Positions 11,501 to 23,300 of a DNA stretch of 64,000 nucleotides are shown here, piece after piece. Position numbers and translations under genes: made by a program. Source of the DNA: Isoetes taiwanensis. Its lineage: Eukaryota > Streptophyta > Lycopodiopsida > Isoetales > Isoetaceae. The stretch covers positions 14,492,386 through 14,556,385 of the forward strand of contig JAJEKV010000003.1 in NCBI GenBank assembly GCA_021234155.1, in the 5' to 3' direction. The notes under the pieces were generated by a model that saw nothing but the letters and a program-made list of their open reading frames with translations, made no database searches and was not told where the DNA came from. Every line of letters begins with the position of its first letter. Positions within the stretch are counted from its first letter, which is position 1.

Positions 11501-13756
11501 TCTAGCCTTCACAACAAATCCTTGATGCTCATTTCTTTTCTGATTTCAATATAGTAAATGATGATTCAAGTTAGCTCAGATTTGAAAGTTCTTGTGCAGT
11601 TTAGTTCTTGCGTATTGCGTCCAGCGAAGGAACTTAGGGTGAGATTCTTCATTGTATTGGTGAAGCTCCATTCTCCCTTATATTCGATGCAATTTGGTCG
11701 TTTTGCAATTCAATTTTAGTTTGAGAAATCTCGCATGCCATTTTCATAAAAGACCAATACTTTTTGCTGCGATTTTTAGCCTATACGGGCATAACAATAT
11801 CAAACCTTTATTATTATGCATTCCTTTATTTTGTTTATTATTTTGTTGCAAGTAGGATCTACAGCACTTTGCTGTGTTCGGCACAATTCATTAGTGCATA
11901 TTGTGGCAGCCCAGTTCCATAGACCTTAGTTTCTCCATCTGCCTATGAATTTTCAATTTATACGATGTGATCGCGCTGCATATGCGTATACTTGCAGGTG
12001 ATACAACTACGTAATCCAAGGTTCTATGAGCTCTTTATGCAGAAAATACGAAATGTATTTTGAACACTATAATTTTGTACTGAGATATGCAAGTTTCAAT
12101 ACTTTGAATCTGTATACTCGGCTTCATGCAAGTCACGGCTAAAGTTTGATCAGAACTTGTTGTCACAAATTCAGTGAATGTCTCTGTATGGGCAATGGTA
12201 AGGTAGGTAGTCCTTGTTACCAAGAATGCTCTCTCTTTATGTGAGAAAAACAATGTTTTTCAGATCAAGTATGCTTTGGTATTTTTTGCAGTTGCATGAG
12301 CGAAAGATTGCTTTCTTGGGAGCTCTAATAGGTCTATATGCCTTAGTGTTATTTGTTAATGTAGCAATTTCGTTGTCCAAATGTCCTTGGCCAAGCTGTT
12401 TGCATTACACACAGTGGCTCGAGCATGGAAAGTGACATTTTACATTTCCAAGCCCAGATGGCAGCAATGGATGTTGCCCAGTCTAGTAACTTTTCTTTCC
12501 CAAGTTCTTTTTTATGCTACTATTGCTTTGGGTAATTTTTATCTTTGCTCTTCCTGCATCTGGGAGCAATTAAATTGAAGAGGAATATGGTTGCATTTTA
12601 TTTGATGCAATTGTTGGATGATCCAAGATGTTAATGTTGTGGCTTGAGATGGCATTCTATGTCATGCATCTAATTCAAGTGGAAAACAAGGTAATGTACA
12701 TTACCTGCGTGCAGGATATGGAACTAGCACCACTTTACCCCTCTCTTTATCCATGTTTGAAGTTTAGATGCCATGCAATTCCTCCATTCTGTGAGTGCCA
12801 CAAATATGCACTATCTTAGAACTTAAAGACAAGTGTGGCTGTGACACCCTCAGCGGTGTGGCTATGCATATTGCTGATAAAGCTATATGTGGCTATGCAT
12901 TGAACCTTGCAAGATAGAATGACCAAGCACATCTTATATGACCTTTACATCTCTTCCATCCAGCTAAGATAGTAGACAACATAATGCAGCTACATGGGAA
13001 ACTATAGTATAATTTTCCCTTCCTCTTAGGCATCTTTCACGCATTCCCCATAAAGCAAGTTAGAATAAATTTCATCTACACAAACTTTGTATGCTTTGTT
13101 GTTTAGGCTCACTAGACGAACAATTTAATGTAATATGGAATATATACAGCAACCATGAATTTCACGGAGCTAATTCATAGGTCAGATCTCATAGTTTTAT
13201 AACTGTGCTTTCTTTTATCTGCAAAGTCTACAATTATGTCAGCATTTAGCTCTATTGTTTAATGTTCTTTTGTGTAATTGTTGCATTTGAAATGCACAGT
13301 GATGGAAATCAAATTGCAAGCTTTGACATTACAAACCCTGTGACTTCCTATGGGCATTCTCTGCATGCAGACCATTGTATATTTCAACCTATTGCATCAA
13401 CTCTAAGACTTTACATCACATAGCCTTAATACTCCTCAACTTTCAATAACATGCTCTTCAAAAGCTTAAATTATTGTCCTCTGTATCTACATTCTTATAA
13501 TTGCCAGTTGATCACATGTTCATGGATATAACCATACTGACCTCGAAAATTTAGTTGGTGATGTAGACAACCCATTCCATGCAAGATATGCATGAGTTTT
13601 GTGTAATTACTTTCATGTATTAGAGGAGCGAGATTTACTTGCGGCTAAGCATCAAGCAGATCAAAGCCACGGGTGCATTTCACATGCATCCAACCCAGTA
13701 GGCTTTCCAGCCATCTATTACATAAGTTTTTCTCAAAGTTAATGTTAGGAAATCTA
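8556..13756. other. Long spacer without a supported gene
   Basis: AT-rich sequence. Coding-like scraps occur at 8744-8944 (charged), at 11090-11145 (an LEEESRGFAQRLWSRIEQ-like frame ending at a GTAAGA donor-like site) and at 12260-12540 (two hydrophobic frames). None could be joined into a gene or assigned to a family. No RNA gene or clear repeat array was seen. Confidence 0.4.
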
Positions 13757-16190
13757 GGTTCAACCTCCTATGCCTTTTCCCTTACTACAACGTCCTCGAG
13801 GCATGTTTCTCCTAACACGTTCTCTGTTTGTCAAGGTAATTGGCATTGAAGAGTCCAATGCATCGCGTGGCCTTTCTGTATCGGACTCCTCGGTATCCTC
13901 GCTGTCGGCTGATTCGTCTGAGAATATGATTTGGCCTATATCATCTTGCTCGTCAACGAAGTGGGTACGCTGAATGTCTTCAACATAGTTTGCGGCATTT
14001 ACTGCAAGTAGCTCGTCCTCACTGCCTTCGAAGCTGTCCTCTTTCACTTCGAAATCTGCATCCATGAAATGAAACTGTAGCTTATCGATTGCGGATGCAC
14101 CACTATTGCGATTCAAGAGCCGTCAGTTTGAGAAGTTATATACAAGTTTGTCAGCCTTCTTACGGGTGACACTGTGTATATACTTATAGGCACTCCAATT
14201 CCTCTCACTTGCACTATTGGAGGATACCAAGGAGCAGATAATCATTGCAATTGCCTGTAAGATATTAGTAACTTGCCCGTGGGCTTGCCACAATGTATAG
14301 GATTCCATATTGGGCTCCTTCTTATGACTCTTCAACGCGTCATGAAGCTCTTTTTCTGCCACCTTCCGCTCAAGTTTTGGTATTCGGTTAACTCAGCAAT
14401 GAAAAGCTTGTAGTTTGAGATATTAGGATAGTACAATTTTGCAACTTTCTTTAACGAACCCATAACTTCCTTATCTGTATGTTAGTCCATATCATGGTTG
14501 TGCGGGTCTAAGGCATATGTGGCGCAATGAAGTTCGTTGTACGACTTCTTCCATCGTTCAATGAAGTCCCTGAACAGTGTTGTGCGCTTGGCATTGTCAA
14601 AGGGCGCATTGGGCCCGTCACGTTCTAGGAATGATTGAATTGAGTGCTAACACCTCCAGACCTTATCAGTGCTTGCCTTTGAAGAATCAAGGGTTTTGAT
14701 GGCATGACAAACAGGTTGCATGCACCTCACAAGATTCTTTACACCTTTCCAAAACGTCTCCCGCCCAAGCATTTCTCGAAGGGCAACAGCTTGTTGTCGC
14801 TGTTTGGAGGCATTTTTGCCCTTCCGCCTCCTCTCGCATTCAAAGAACTCAGTATGATTGAAGGTCGAGATAATCCAATCACGATACCTAAGCACTCTTT
14901 CGAGACAGATGTAATTGGAACCAAATTGCGTTTGCCCAGGATTCATGAATGCTAAGGCCTTCTGACGTTATGACTTGTAAATGGCGTAAATTGCCAGCTT
15001 TTTTGTGATGAATTTTACAAGACGACGCGCTTTCTGAATGGGATCTTTAAACCAAGTGTGCTGTGAGAACCAATCCTTGAGCAATAGGTTCCGGAATGGC
15101 ATTGGCAGCTAGTGGCGTCCAATCCTGGAAATTTGGACTCCAACAATTCACCCGCTAACTTACAATTAGACACGTTATCTATTACAACCTGAAATATTCT
15201 CTTCGGTTCAAAACTCTCTATCACAGCCTTTATTTTCTAAAAAATCCAATCTCCTGTCACTCGGTCAGTTTGGGTTTCTACGGTCTTCAAAAATACTTCG
15301 CCCCCTGGATACACGATCATGAAGTTTATAAGATGATCCTTATTTACATTACTCCAACTACCAGTCACTAGTGAAGCCGCCTGGCTTCAGTAACACGAGA
15401 CAACTTCATCTCCACCCTCTCGACCATTTTTCTGTTATTTCATCGACCATTTTATTGAAGGCAACCTGAAAGCCGGCCCTGCTTTGGCAACTTCCTGGAA
15501 GGCTTTGTGTTCCAAAATATGTGGAGATAACCCAGCATATAAAAATGCCTCTATAACCTTCAATTGTGTCTTATTCGGTTGCTCTGATGTTAAGCAATGA
15601 TCAATCCTCTGTTGCTTCGTCTGTCTTTCCACTATTTCAATTGTCTCTATCATTCTTTGCTCGCCTATACTTATACCTATTGATCCTAGTCCACCCTCTG
15701 ATTGGTATGTTGCCCCAACATGGGGGGTGGTATAGTTATTTTCGTCTGCTTCTGCTTGGCACTGCTCTTGAGTATTCGTAACCCGTCTTTTTTTCATATT
15801 ATTCCTCGTTTTGCGTATCACATCTAGTCGAGACAACCTTTCAATGGCATCTTTTCGCAAGTCAGCAGATGCAGCCCAAGTCGTCACACCAACGTCTCTT
15901 TCACGTAAGATGTGAGCTCAAATTCTTGTTGTGGAACCATTTATCGATGAGTATCCACAAAATACACATTCCCACTCATTTATGCCAAACTCCTTCACAA
16001 AATCCCATTTTGGGCCTCTTTTCCGACTAGCAACCCCAGTAACGCGACCAGGTGCATGTGGTGCAGTCCCTGTGGCCCTGTCACGAGCGCACGCAGTCCT
16101 CGCACCCCTAGAAGAGGATGCATGACTGCTGCCTGCACCTCCTGAGGTAGATGCATGACCAGCTGCCATTGCTGCTAGCTTGGCTGACAA
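13757..16190 (-). mobile_element. hAT superfamily transposase, broken (BED, DUF659, dimerisation domain)
   Basis: Domains appear in the right order on the minus strand. A BED-type zinc finger (about 16040-15880) has WECVFCG, a TRI segment and then AHIL, interrupted by an in-frame TGA between TRI and AHIL. A linker (15887-15435) ends in a hydrophobic FLYAGLSPHILEHKAFQE-like stretch typical of plant hAT proteins. The DUF659 core (15224-15015) shows VVIDNVSNCKLAGELLESKF. The hAT C-terminal dimerisation domain (14362-14123) shows SASERNWSAYKYIHS. An acidic C-terminal tail (14116-13760) ends in a stop. Stops and frame changes between these blocks mean no active transposase is encoded. I did not find convincing terminal inverted repeats. 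The identification is firm; the exact ends are not. Confidence 0.85.
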
Positions 16191-16330
16191 TGTCTGTTGA
16201 TAAGACTCCTTGATTACACGAACTAAAGGAAGACGTATATATGCAAAGGAGCGAGCTCATTACGCATATGTTACGTCGACGTTTCCGTACGAGAACCAAG
16301 GGGGGTGGACGAGAGCCTATAGGATATTTT

Positions 16331-16950
16331 AAGGAAGGAAGGAAGGAAGGAAGAAATTTTTAACGTCCACGGAACCCAATCGGGTTATGGGACCAGAACA
16401 AACAAAGGGGGCATAAGCCCTAACAGAACAGAGGCCCGAAGCCCAAAAAACAGAATAGAACATGGGGTCTAAGCCCCGTTACAACACACAAATAAAGGAA
16501 ACTGAACCAACCCAAAAAAACAAGGAGCACGTGGCTATGCCAAAACTGTCCAGGGATCAGCAGGCCACTGATCCCGAATGATAGCCTGGCCTCCCCTATA
16601 CACTGCCCATTTCCGTTGTAGGCGAGCCTCGCGCACTCGACATAGCTCTTCTTTCCGCCTGCAAAGCTGTGCTGGGGTCAAATCTTCCTGAACAGAGAAG
16701 GTGGTTCCCTTCAAATGATTGCCATGCCGTAAGATGTGCAGCCTGGAAAGAGCATCCTGAAAACAGACCAAGAGATGACGGGGGCGGTCGGGTCGTGCTG
16801 CTCCAACCCGCTGGGCCGAAAGGAGGCAGGTGCGAACCCAAGGTTGGAAAACACCAGGACGGAGTAATCTCACTTCACAATATCCAACATCAGGCCCGCG
16901 ACACAAAATCCAAGGAAGACCGTTTCCCAAGAAGTATTTTGACTTAACCT
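16331..16950 (-). mobile_element. LINE 3' end, copy 3, ORF1-like fragment and GGAA tail
   Basis: The minus strand holds an open frame (16930-16535, 131 codons) followed by about 190 bp of 3' noncoding sequence. That sequence ends CCGTGGACGTTAAAAATT and then a (TTCC)n tract. The protein has FQDALSRLHILRHGNHLKG, then VQEDLTPAQLCRRKEEL, then AVYRGG. This pattern resembles the C-terminal RNA-binding part of L1-type ORF1 proteins (inference). No reverse transcriptase lies between this frame and the 3' end, so the copy looks like an ORF1-plus-3'-end derivative. It is the best preserved copy of the family here. Confidence 0.6.
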
Positions 16951-18113
16951 GGCAGTCAACGTTTGAGGTAAATTCTAGGGCTAGTCACATTTTTCTTATA
17001 TATAATACTACAAAAAGTGCCCAGCATTGCTGGGCTTTTTGTTGGGATTAAAGCAAAAAATTATTAAAGTTATGGTAGAGAATGTCTAGTTATGATCATT
17101 GGGTATGGCTATTCAATATAAATTGAAGTTTGAAATAGCTAAGGAAAAGCCCAAAGAAGCTGAGGGCCAAGATTGAGTCTTGGTAATGTTTAGAAATATC
17201 TAGAGCAATCATTATTTTGTTGCATCAAGTGAATTAATTTTGACACTATTTTGCGTCCTATGCGAGATATGCAATTCCATGGGCCAATCTAGTAGAAGGG
17301 TGTTGAAAAGGATTGCTAAGGTCAATATGGATAATAGAAGGGAAAACTCCCTTAAGCACATGTTCCATAAGATCATTTTGCATCTTAGAAAGGAAAACTC
17401 CCTTATCCACATGCTCCATAAGGTCATTTTGCATCTGCATAAATAGTATATAGATATTTTATCTACACATGGGCCAAGCTTTCTTGCCAGAGAGAGAACA
17501 ACCTTAGTTGTTTAGCATGCAAAACCTTAGATGCTCACTTGGGTGTGCATAGATTCTTGAATTAATGGTAAAATTAAAAACTTTATAAGGTGCAATTTTC
17601 TTGTTCGACATCATGCCATTGAGGTCCTTTCGATGATAAGATTGCATAAGTACTTAATCTTTATATTAAACTTACTCATTATACAATTTCTTGAACTATG
17701 TTCTCTTTCTGAAGTTTGAAGTGGTCTTTTTGATACTTGCATAATTCCATTTTTTTATTGCTCCGTAAGGATTTGTCATTATGATTAAATTATGCATTTC
17801 TGATCATGGGTTAAACTAATGCTTAATTGTCAAATATTGGTTAGGAGCTTTATTACAATGACCACATTCCTTCAATTGCTCCAATCTACGCTTAACCTCA
17901 CATTAGCTTGTGCCTCACACTTCTTACCATACAATAACTACTAAAGAGATGCTACTAATGGTGGGTAAAATATCATTATCACTCATTTGCACATTTAAGA
18001 TATATGAGCAAAAAGCATCTAAGTTAAGTTGCAGTGTGGTATGAGAAAAGCATATCTAGGTAGTGAGTGCTCATGGACGACCCTTTTCTTAAATACCTTT
18101 AGGACCCAGGAAG
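16951..18113. other. Spacer, no supported gene
   Basis: AT-rich sequence up to the retrotransposon LTR. Apart from the 51-bp duplication listed separately I see no structure and no domain in any frame. Confidence 0.5.
17341..17443. repeat. 51-bp tandem duplication
   Basis: Two copies start at 17341 and 17392 with GGAAAACTCCCTTA and both contain CATAAG[A/G]TCATTTTGCATC. They differ at several positions, so the duplication is moderately old. Confidence 0.85.
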
Positions 18114-19037
18114 TGTCGGACCCATACACAGCCCACACGAAGTGACCTCACTATAAGCCTAGCCCATTATGGGTCCCTAGTAGCCACGCTCAGCAGGGCC
18201 CTCCCTCCGCTTTGCCACTAGCCTCGTTGTATGGTGCTAAGTCATTCCATAGCCCCCGTAGCCGGGTGGGTTCCTATGCACAGGCTGCATACTAATAGGA
18301 ACTAAGGGTCTAAACTAGAAGCATCATCTAGATAGTAGCCACTAGGTCTCTACCCCCCCTTCCCAATACACAAGAGGTGCAAACATAAGATCAACCAACA
18401 TCGTACATCAACATAACATGATCAATAATGAAGATACATCTAATTCTAATCACATGCATGGGGTTCATTGATTAGGGTTCCAAAGCTAGACTGAGGGTTC
18501 TAGGAAGGCTCTACTAGCAAGATAAGATACTAGCTCATCTGGAATCCTAGGTTCTAGATGATCTACCTATGAAGCTACTATGAATACCTGCTCCGGACGA
18601 ACTTCCTCCAACTCCTGGGGTCTCCATGACTTGATAATGAGTCGAGTGATTCCTCCTCCGTCTGATGAGCATACTGCCTTGGGGCTGTCAATCTGAGCTA
18701 CGCCGCAACGAACGGTGTTTGAAACGGAGTTTCGAGCAAAGAACAGGTCACAAGGTAGGTGGAGCCAAAAAGGGGCCTAGGGTTAGGGTACTTATCGGTT
18801 AGAGTTTCATGTCACTTCCATGTGGCTCCAATGGGGTGCTTCCATGTGGTGGGTGCCCACTAGGTTGAGGCCATGTGGAAATGGCCTTAAGCCTGAGGTT
18901 GGCTAAGTTATGTAAATAATTTGGCCATGCTCCCTTTTCCACTTACTATGGTGTACAAGACTATAATGATAGGCTTGTAAGGGGACGAGGCCTAGAAATA
19001 TACGTATTTATGGCATATATTTTTGGGGAACGTCACA
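18114..19037 (-). repeat. Ty3/gypsy long terminal repeat (3' LTR, minus orientation)
   Basis: On the minus strand the repeat would begin TGTGACGTTCCCC at 19037 and end GGGTCCGACA at 18114, which gives TG...CA termini. A 13-nt purine tract (AAAGGGAGGAGAA) lies immediately upstream of the TG. The chromodomain and integrase coding region is in the same orientation just beyond. Length 924 bp. Flanking bases before 18114 are GGAAG. No matching second LTR was seen in this window, so the boundary call rests on termini and the purine tract. Confidence 0.7.
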
Positions 19038-19050
19038 TTCTCCTCCCTTT
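19038..19050 (-). other. Polypurine tract of the gypsy element
   Basis: The minus strand reads AAAGGGAGGAGAA directly against the LTR start TGTGACG. This is the expected primer position for plus-strand DNA synthesis. Confidence 0.75.
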
Positions 19051-19914
19051 ACGAAAATGCTGTCCTCAACATCATGCAAAGTTAACGAACCTGCACTAGC
19101 CCTGTAAGATCACACACATGAATATAAAGACTTACCTTTTGCTATTAGCTACTTATTACGTACATATAGGCTATATTTGTACCTATACAAAATTATATAG
19201 CCTTCGCAAGTGTTACTTATCACAATTTATCCATAATCATTATCACGACGGTTATTAGAAGTCCATAGTTAAGTCTACAAAATTATGACTCCTGCCTTCT
19301 CGTAGTGTGCTCCTTCATCCATGCTCCCCTTCATTGGCCTGCACACATTGCACATTATGTTAGTTTAGTTAATAAGTTTGTGGTTTTAGGGGACCACCCC
19401 CCTTACTACCTCCTTGAGCCGAACTACTAGCTCAAGGTTACCTCTATTACTTGCACTCGATCATGGCCCTTAGGATTTGAGCTTAAGGACCATTTAAGAT
19501 GATCCTATCATTGCCCATGATCGGGTGTTACCTTGTACAAGATTCCTTTTATCGAGTACATCCGCAATGCCCCATGCCCCTGGGGATTTAAGCTAGGGAA
19601 TGTCTCATGATCCCATCATCGCGCATGATCACGCATACCTCGCCACGATTGCCCTATGGTCATGTACACGTTCCCTGCATCGTGGCATAGAGATCATCCA
19701 GGTGATGGTCTCATCATTGCCCACCATGATGCACTCCTCTCACATGACCATTCCGGTCATGCGCACTCTTGGTGCGTGCTGGCCTAGAGAATGCCCTTGG
19801 AGAGTATCTCATCATCGCCTACACTCCAAGATTCCTGCATATGCACCGTACTAGCATAGAATACATGCGCCTTCCTGTTCTTACACTAAGACATAACAAA
19901 GCTTAGCTAAAGCA
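19051..19914 (-). other. Noncoding spacer between pol and 3' LTR
   Basis: About 860 bp between the chromodomain and the polypurine tract. It contains diverged repeats built around GATTT[G/A]AGCT...CATGATC (near 19475, 19585 and, weaker, 19790). No coding signal is seen. Confidence 0.5.
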
Positions 19915-20310
19915 CCTGATAGGTTGGCGTCGACCAATTCGGAGATGACTTGACTATCGAATTGCTTCTTGAAGTCTGGGTATTGCCTCTCTAAATCTTG
20001 CTTCAATACCCATGTTGCATATTCCACGGCCAAGTACTTCCACTTGACCAAATATTGAAGGAACTAGGACCTTCTTGTCTTCTTAAATGCCTTATCAGGA
20101 ATTAACTCAGGAATTATCTCGATTTTCTCCTCTGTCATTTCCAACAATGTTGGAGTTTCCAAGACCTCCTCTGGGTTTGGAGTGTGCCTCTTTAATAGGC
20201 TTACATGGAAGACTTTGTGGACTTTGAGATGGGCTGGTAAATTGAGCTTGTAGGCTTGATTCCCTACTTGCTCTACGATCTTGAAAGGTCCTGCCCATCT
20301 TGGAGCAAGC
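19915..20310 (-). pseudogene. Integrase C-terminus and chromodomain
   Basis: The minus-strand translation shows the GPF-like integrase tail and the KVHKVFHVSLLK segment usual before the chromodomain of gypsy elements. It then shows a chromodomain-like block (about 20080-19935) with YLVKWKYL and ATWVL. A TAG at 20064-20066 interrupts the frame just before this block. The chromodomain places the element among the chromoviruses, which as a family insert through chromatin marks. Confidence 0.8.
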
Positions 20311-21250
20311 TTCTTACAATTCCCAATTCAAAGCTTTGCTTGCTTGACCTTAATCTTAAGCCAAACACTATCCTCAACTTGGAACTCTCTTGTAATTCTA
20401 TGCTTGTCGGCTATGCTCTTTTTTCGACTTCTTGCTGCCAGAAGATAGCCTCTAACCTCTTCCACTAACTGTTGCATATCGGTCAACATTTGTTGAGAAA
20501 CTTCAACTTTAGACACTGGATTATGCCAAGTGTCTGGTATCAAACGTTGATAACCATAATTAATCATGAAGGGGGACATTTGTGAAGATTCCTACTTGGT
20601 ACTATTATATGTTAAACTCTACCAAGTAAATGTAGTCACCCCATTTGGCATGTTTGTTCCACACATAGCTTTTCAACATGTCTTCTAGAATTTGGTTGCT
20701 GCATTCTGTTTGACCGTCAGTTTGGGGATGGTAAGCCGTGCTCGTAGCCAACTTGGTCTGGATCGTGTTGAAGTCCTTCCAAAAAGGCAGTTATAAACTT
20801 GGGATCCTTATCAGATATAATTTTCCTTGGCATCCTATGTAATCTAAATATTTCTTTTGCAAAGAGCAAGGCGGTGCCAAACGTTGTATCAGTGGTTCGA
20901 CATGGCAAAAAATGAGCCATCTTTGATAACTTGTCGACCACTACCATTAAGACATCATGGCCCCTTGCTGTTCTTGGGAGTCCGGTTATAAAATCCATGC
21001 TCACAACTTCCCACTTAGCCGTTGGCACTGCCAAGGGTTCCAAGGTTCCTAGAATTCGAAGCTGCTCGGCCTTTGTTTGTTGACATAACTGGCACTGTCG
21101 AATATAGTTGGCTATGTCCTTCATTTGCTGGGCCAATAATAACTACTTCTTATCTTGAAATAGGTTTTCATGAACCCTGCATGGCCGGCTATTGGGCTAT
21201 TGTGAGTATCATGAAGAATTAACTTCCTTGCTCCTGATGATTCAGGGACA
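20311..21250 (-). pseudogene. Integrase zinc-binding and catalytic core, frameshifted
   Basis: The zinc-binding part shows H...H at HDTHNSPIAGHAG (end of the 21834-21121 frame) and C-x2-C at CQLCQQTK. The catalytic core (about 21040-20720) has the first acidic residue in SMDFITGLP and the second in ISDKDPKF. The frame is broken before the third acidic residue. The expected HPQTDGQTE block is visible in another frame near 20715-20690. Stops and the frame change make it inactive. Confidence 0.85.
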
Positions 21251-21449
21251 CAAAGTTTGTCCTTGTGGTAGAGAAGATTGCCTTCTCTCTTATATTTTTT
21301 ATAAGCTTCTCTTTCTTTATCTGTCCTTGCCTCTTTGCAAAGAATAGCCCATATTTCCTTGAATTCTTTGCTTGAAGGCAAGACCTCTTCAATCTTTTTG
21401 CCAAAATCACTACACAAGGTGGAGGTGGCATTGCAATGCACTCGAATCT

Positions 21450-21900
21450 CCAATGGCCTGCGAGAGAGAGCGTCAACAACCGCATTTAATTTACTTGGCT
21501 TATAGACTATCTCAAGGTCATACTCTTCGAGGGAGTCCATCCATCGCCTTTGCCTCAAACTGAGTAGTGGTTGCGTAAAAATATATTGGAGGCTTTGATG
21601 GTCGGTATCCAACTGAAATTTCCTACCAAGCAGGTAGTGCCTCCTAATACGAAGAGCTCTTACTATAGCCAGAAGTTCTTGATCATGCGTTGGATAACGT
21701 TGCTCGACGCCATTCATCTTCTTAGAGTCATAGGCTAGCATTCTTCTTTCTTGCATGAGAACTCCACCTGTTGCTAGCTTACTAGCATCAATTGCTACAA
21801 GCTTATCCTTGCTTGAGTCTGGTAGGGTGAGCACTGGTGCTGTTATTAAGGCTTCCTTGAGCTTTTCAAAACAAGCTTAAACTTTCTCTAGCCAATGCGC
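21450..21900 (-). pseudogene. Ribonuclease H domain of gypsy pol
   Basis: The frame 21834-21121 starts inside RNase H: VAIDAS, the THDQELLAIV block, FQLDTDHQSLQYI and DALSRRP give the expected acidic residues in order. A TAA in the lead-in (near 21880) separates it from the reverse transcriptase. Confidence 0.85.
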
Positions 21901-22059
21901 CCCCCAATCTTTTACCTTGACATTCTTGGTGAGGTCCGGCAAAGGGGATGCCCACTTAGCAAAGTCCCTTACAAACTTCATGTAGTAGCCTGCTAACCCA
22001 AGAAAGCTTCTCACTTCAGAGACGTTCTTTGGGGCCGGCCAATCTACTATGACTTCTAT

Positions 22060-22845
22060 CTATGCCGGGGCCGTTGCTATTCCTTTGGCTGACACAACAT
22101 GTCCAAGGTACTCAACCTTGGTTGTAGCAAAATGGCAATTAGAAAGCTTGCCAAACAAGCGATGCCGTCTTAGCTTCTCCAAGACTTTCCTTAAATGTGC
22201 TACTTGTTCTTTCCATTGACTTGCTATAGATGAGGATGTCGTCGAAAAAGATGATGACGAACTCATCCCAGAACTTTCTGAAGATGTCGCTCATTAGCCT
22301 CATGAACGTTGCTGGAGCATTTGATAACCCGAAGGGCATGATTGTAAATTTGTAATGCCCATACCGCGTCTCAAGTCTATCTTAGAAAAGACTTTTGCTC
22401 CTTAGAGTTAATTCATCAAGTCATCTGCCCTAGGCAAGGCATATTTATTCTTTACCATCTGCTTGTTCAACTTACAGTAGTCTATACACATCCTTAGGCT
22501 TCCATCCTTCTTCTTCACAAAGAGAACGGGTGCCCCGAAGGTGATACGCTTATCCTGATGAATCCGAACTCAAGCAATTCTTTGCTTCTTGAACTCAACT
22601 AGCTCTTGGGTATTCATCCTATAGGTGCATTTGCTAGTAGACATAGCATCTGGTGCTAGTGTGATCTCACACTCCATGCCCCTATAGGGTGGTAACTCAC
22701 GGATTTCATCCGGAAACACATCATGGAACTCCTTGATTAGCCTTGCTACTGGTCTGAATTGCTGATTCAAGCTTGGCTCCCTTTGCTTTTCCTGACCCAG
22801 CTCAATTGCCTCTAGTCGAAGGATATATTCCACCTTGTCCTTCAT
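22060..22845 (-). pseudogene. Reverse transcriptase of the gypsy element, broken
   Basis: Recognisable blocks are FHDVFPDEIRELPP (22845-22570 frame), [12 protein letters not shown], the catalytic FFDDILIYS (22339-22139 frame) and KVEYLGHVVS (22266-22060 frame). At least two frame changes and several stops lie between them, so no enzyme can be made. Confidence 0.88.
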
Positions 22846-23300
22846 TTAGCTTTTGTGCAATTGCTTCAGAGAGATACACTGCATAGCTGAAAGGACTTTC
22901 TTACCTTTGACTACAAAGCAGTTCCCGTCGGGTGCGGTGATGGAGATTTCGTGCTTGTCATAGTCAATCATGGCTTTAGCTGGCTTCAAGAACTCCATTC
23001 CCACTATGAGGTCATATTTACCAATATCCATTATCTCTGCTCCCATCGTCCATTTGGTTCCACTAAGGTCTATATCAAAGTTGATTCTCTTTCTCTTGGT
23101 GTGGCGAATTGTACCACTTGCCATACTGACCGACCTGGGTTTGGACTCAAGGGTCTTGTTCTTCATGGAGAAGCAAAGTTGTGCGAGCTACCTGTATCTA
23201 TGAGGATTACATAGGGCTTACTATCAATGATGCCCTCTTCCGAAATAACTGTGGACTGATTTTTGACATCACCTGACTCAATAGCTGCACAAATTCTGCA
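22846..23300 (-). pseudogene. Retroviral-type aspartic protease region
   Basis: The catalytic motif LIDTGSSHNF lies at the end of the 23405-23163 frame. The frame 23166-22846 continues with a typical IGKYDLIVGMEFL segment. A stop after ...NFASP separates the two halves. Confidence 0.8.

Noticed and set aside
18111-18120. A 9-bp target duplication for the MITE and a 5-bp one for the gypsy LTR
   Set aside because: For the MITE, 8 bp gives equal inverted repeats and is preferred. For the LTR the second flank is not in the window, so no duplication can be claimed.
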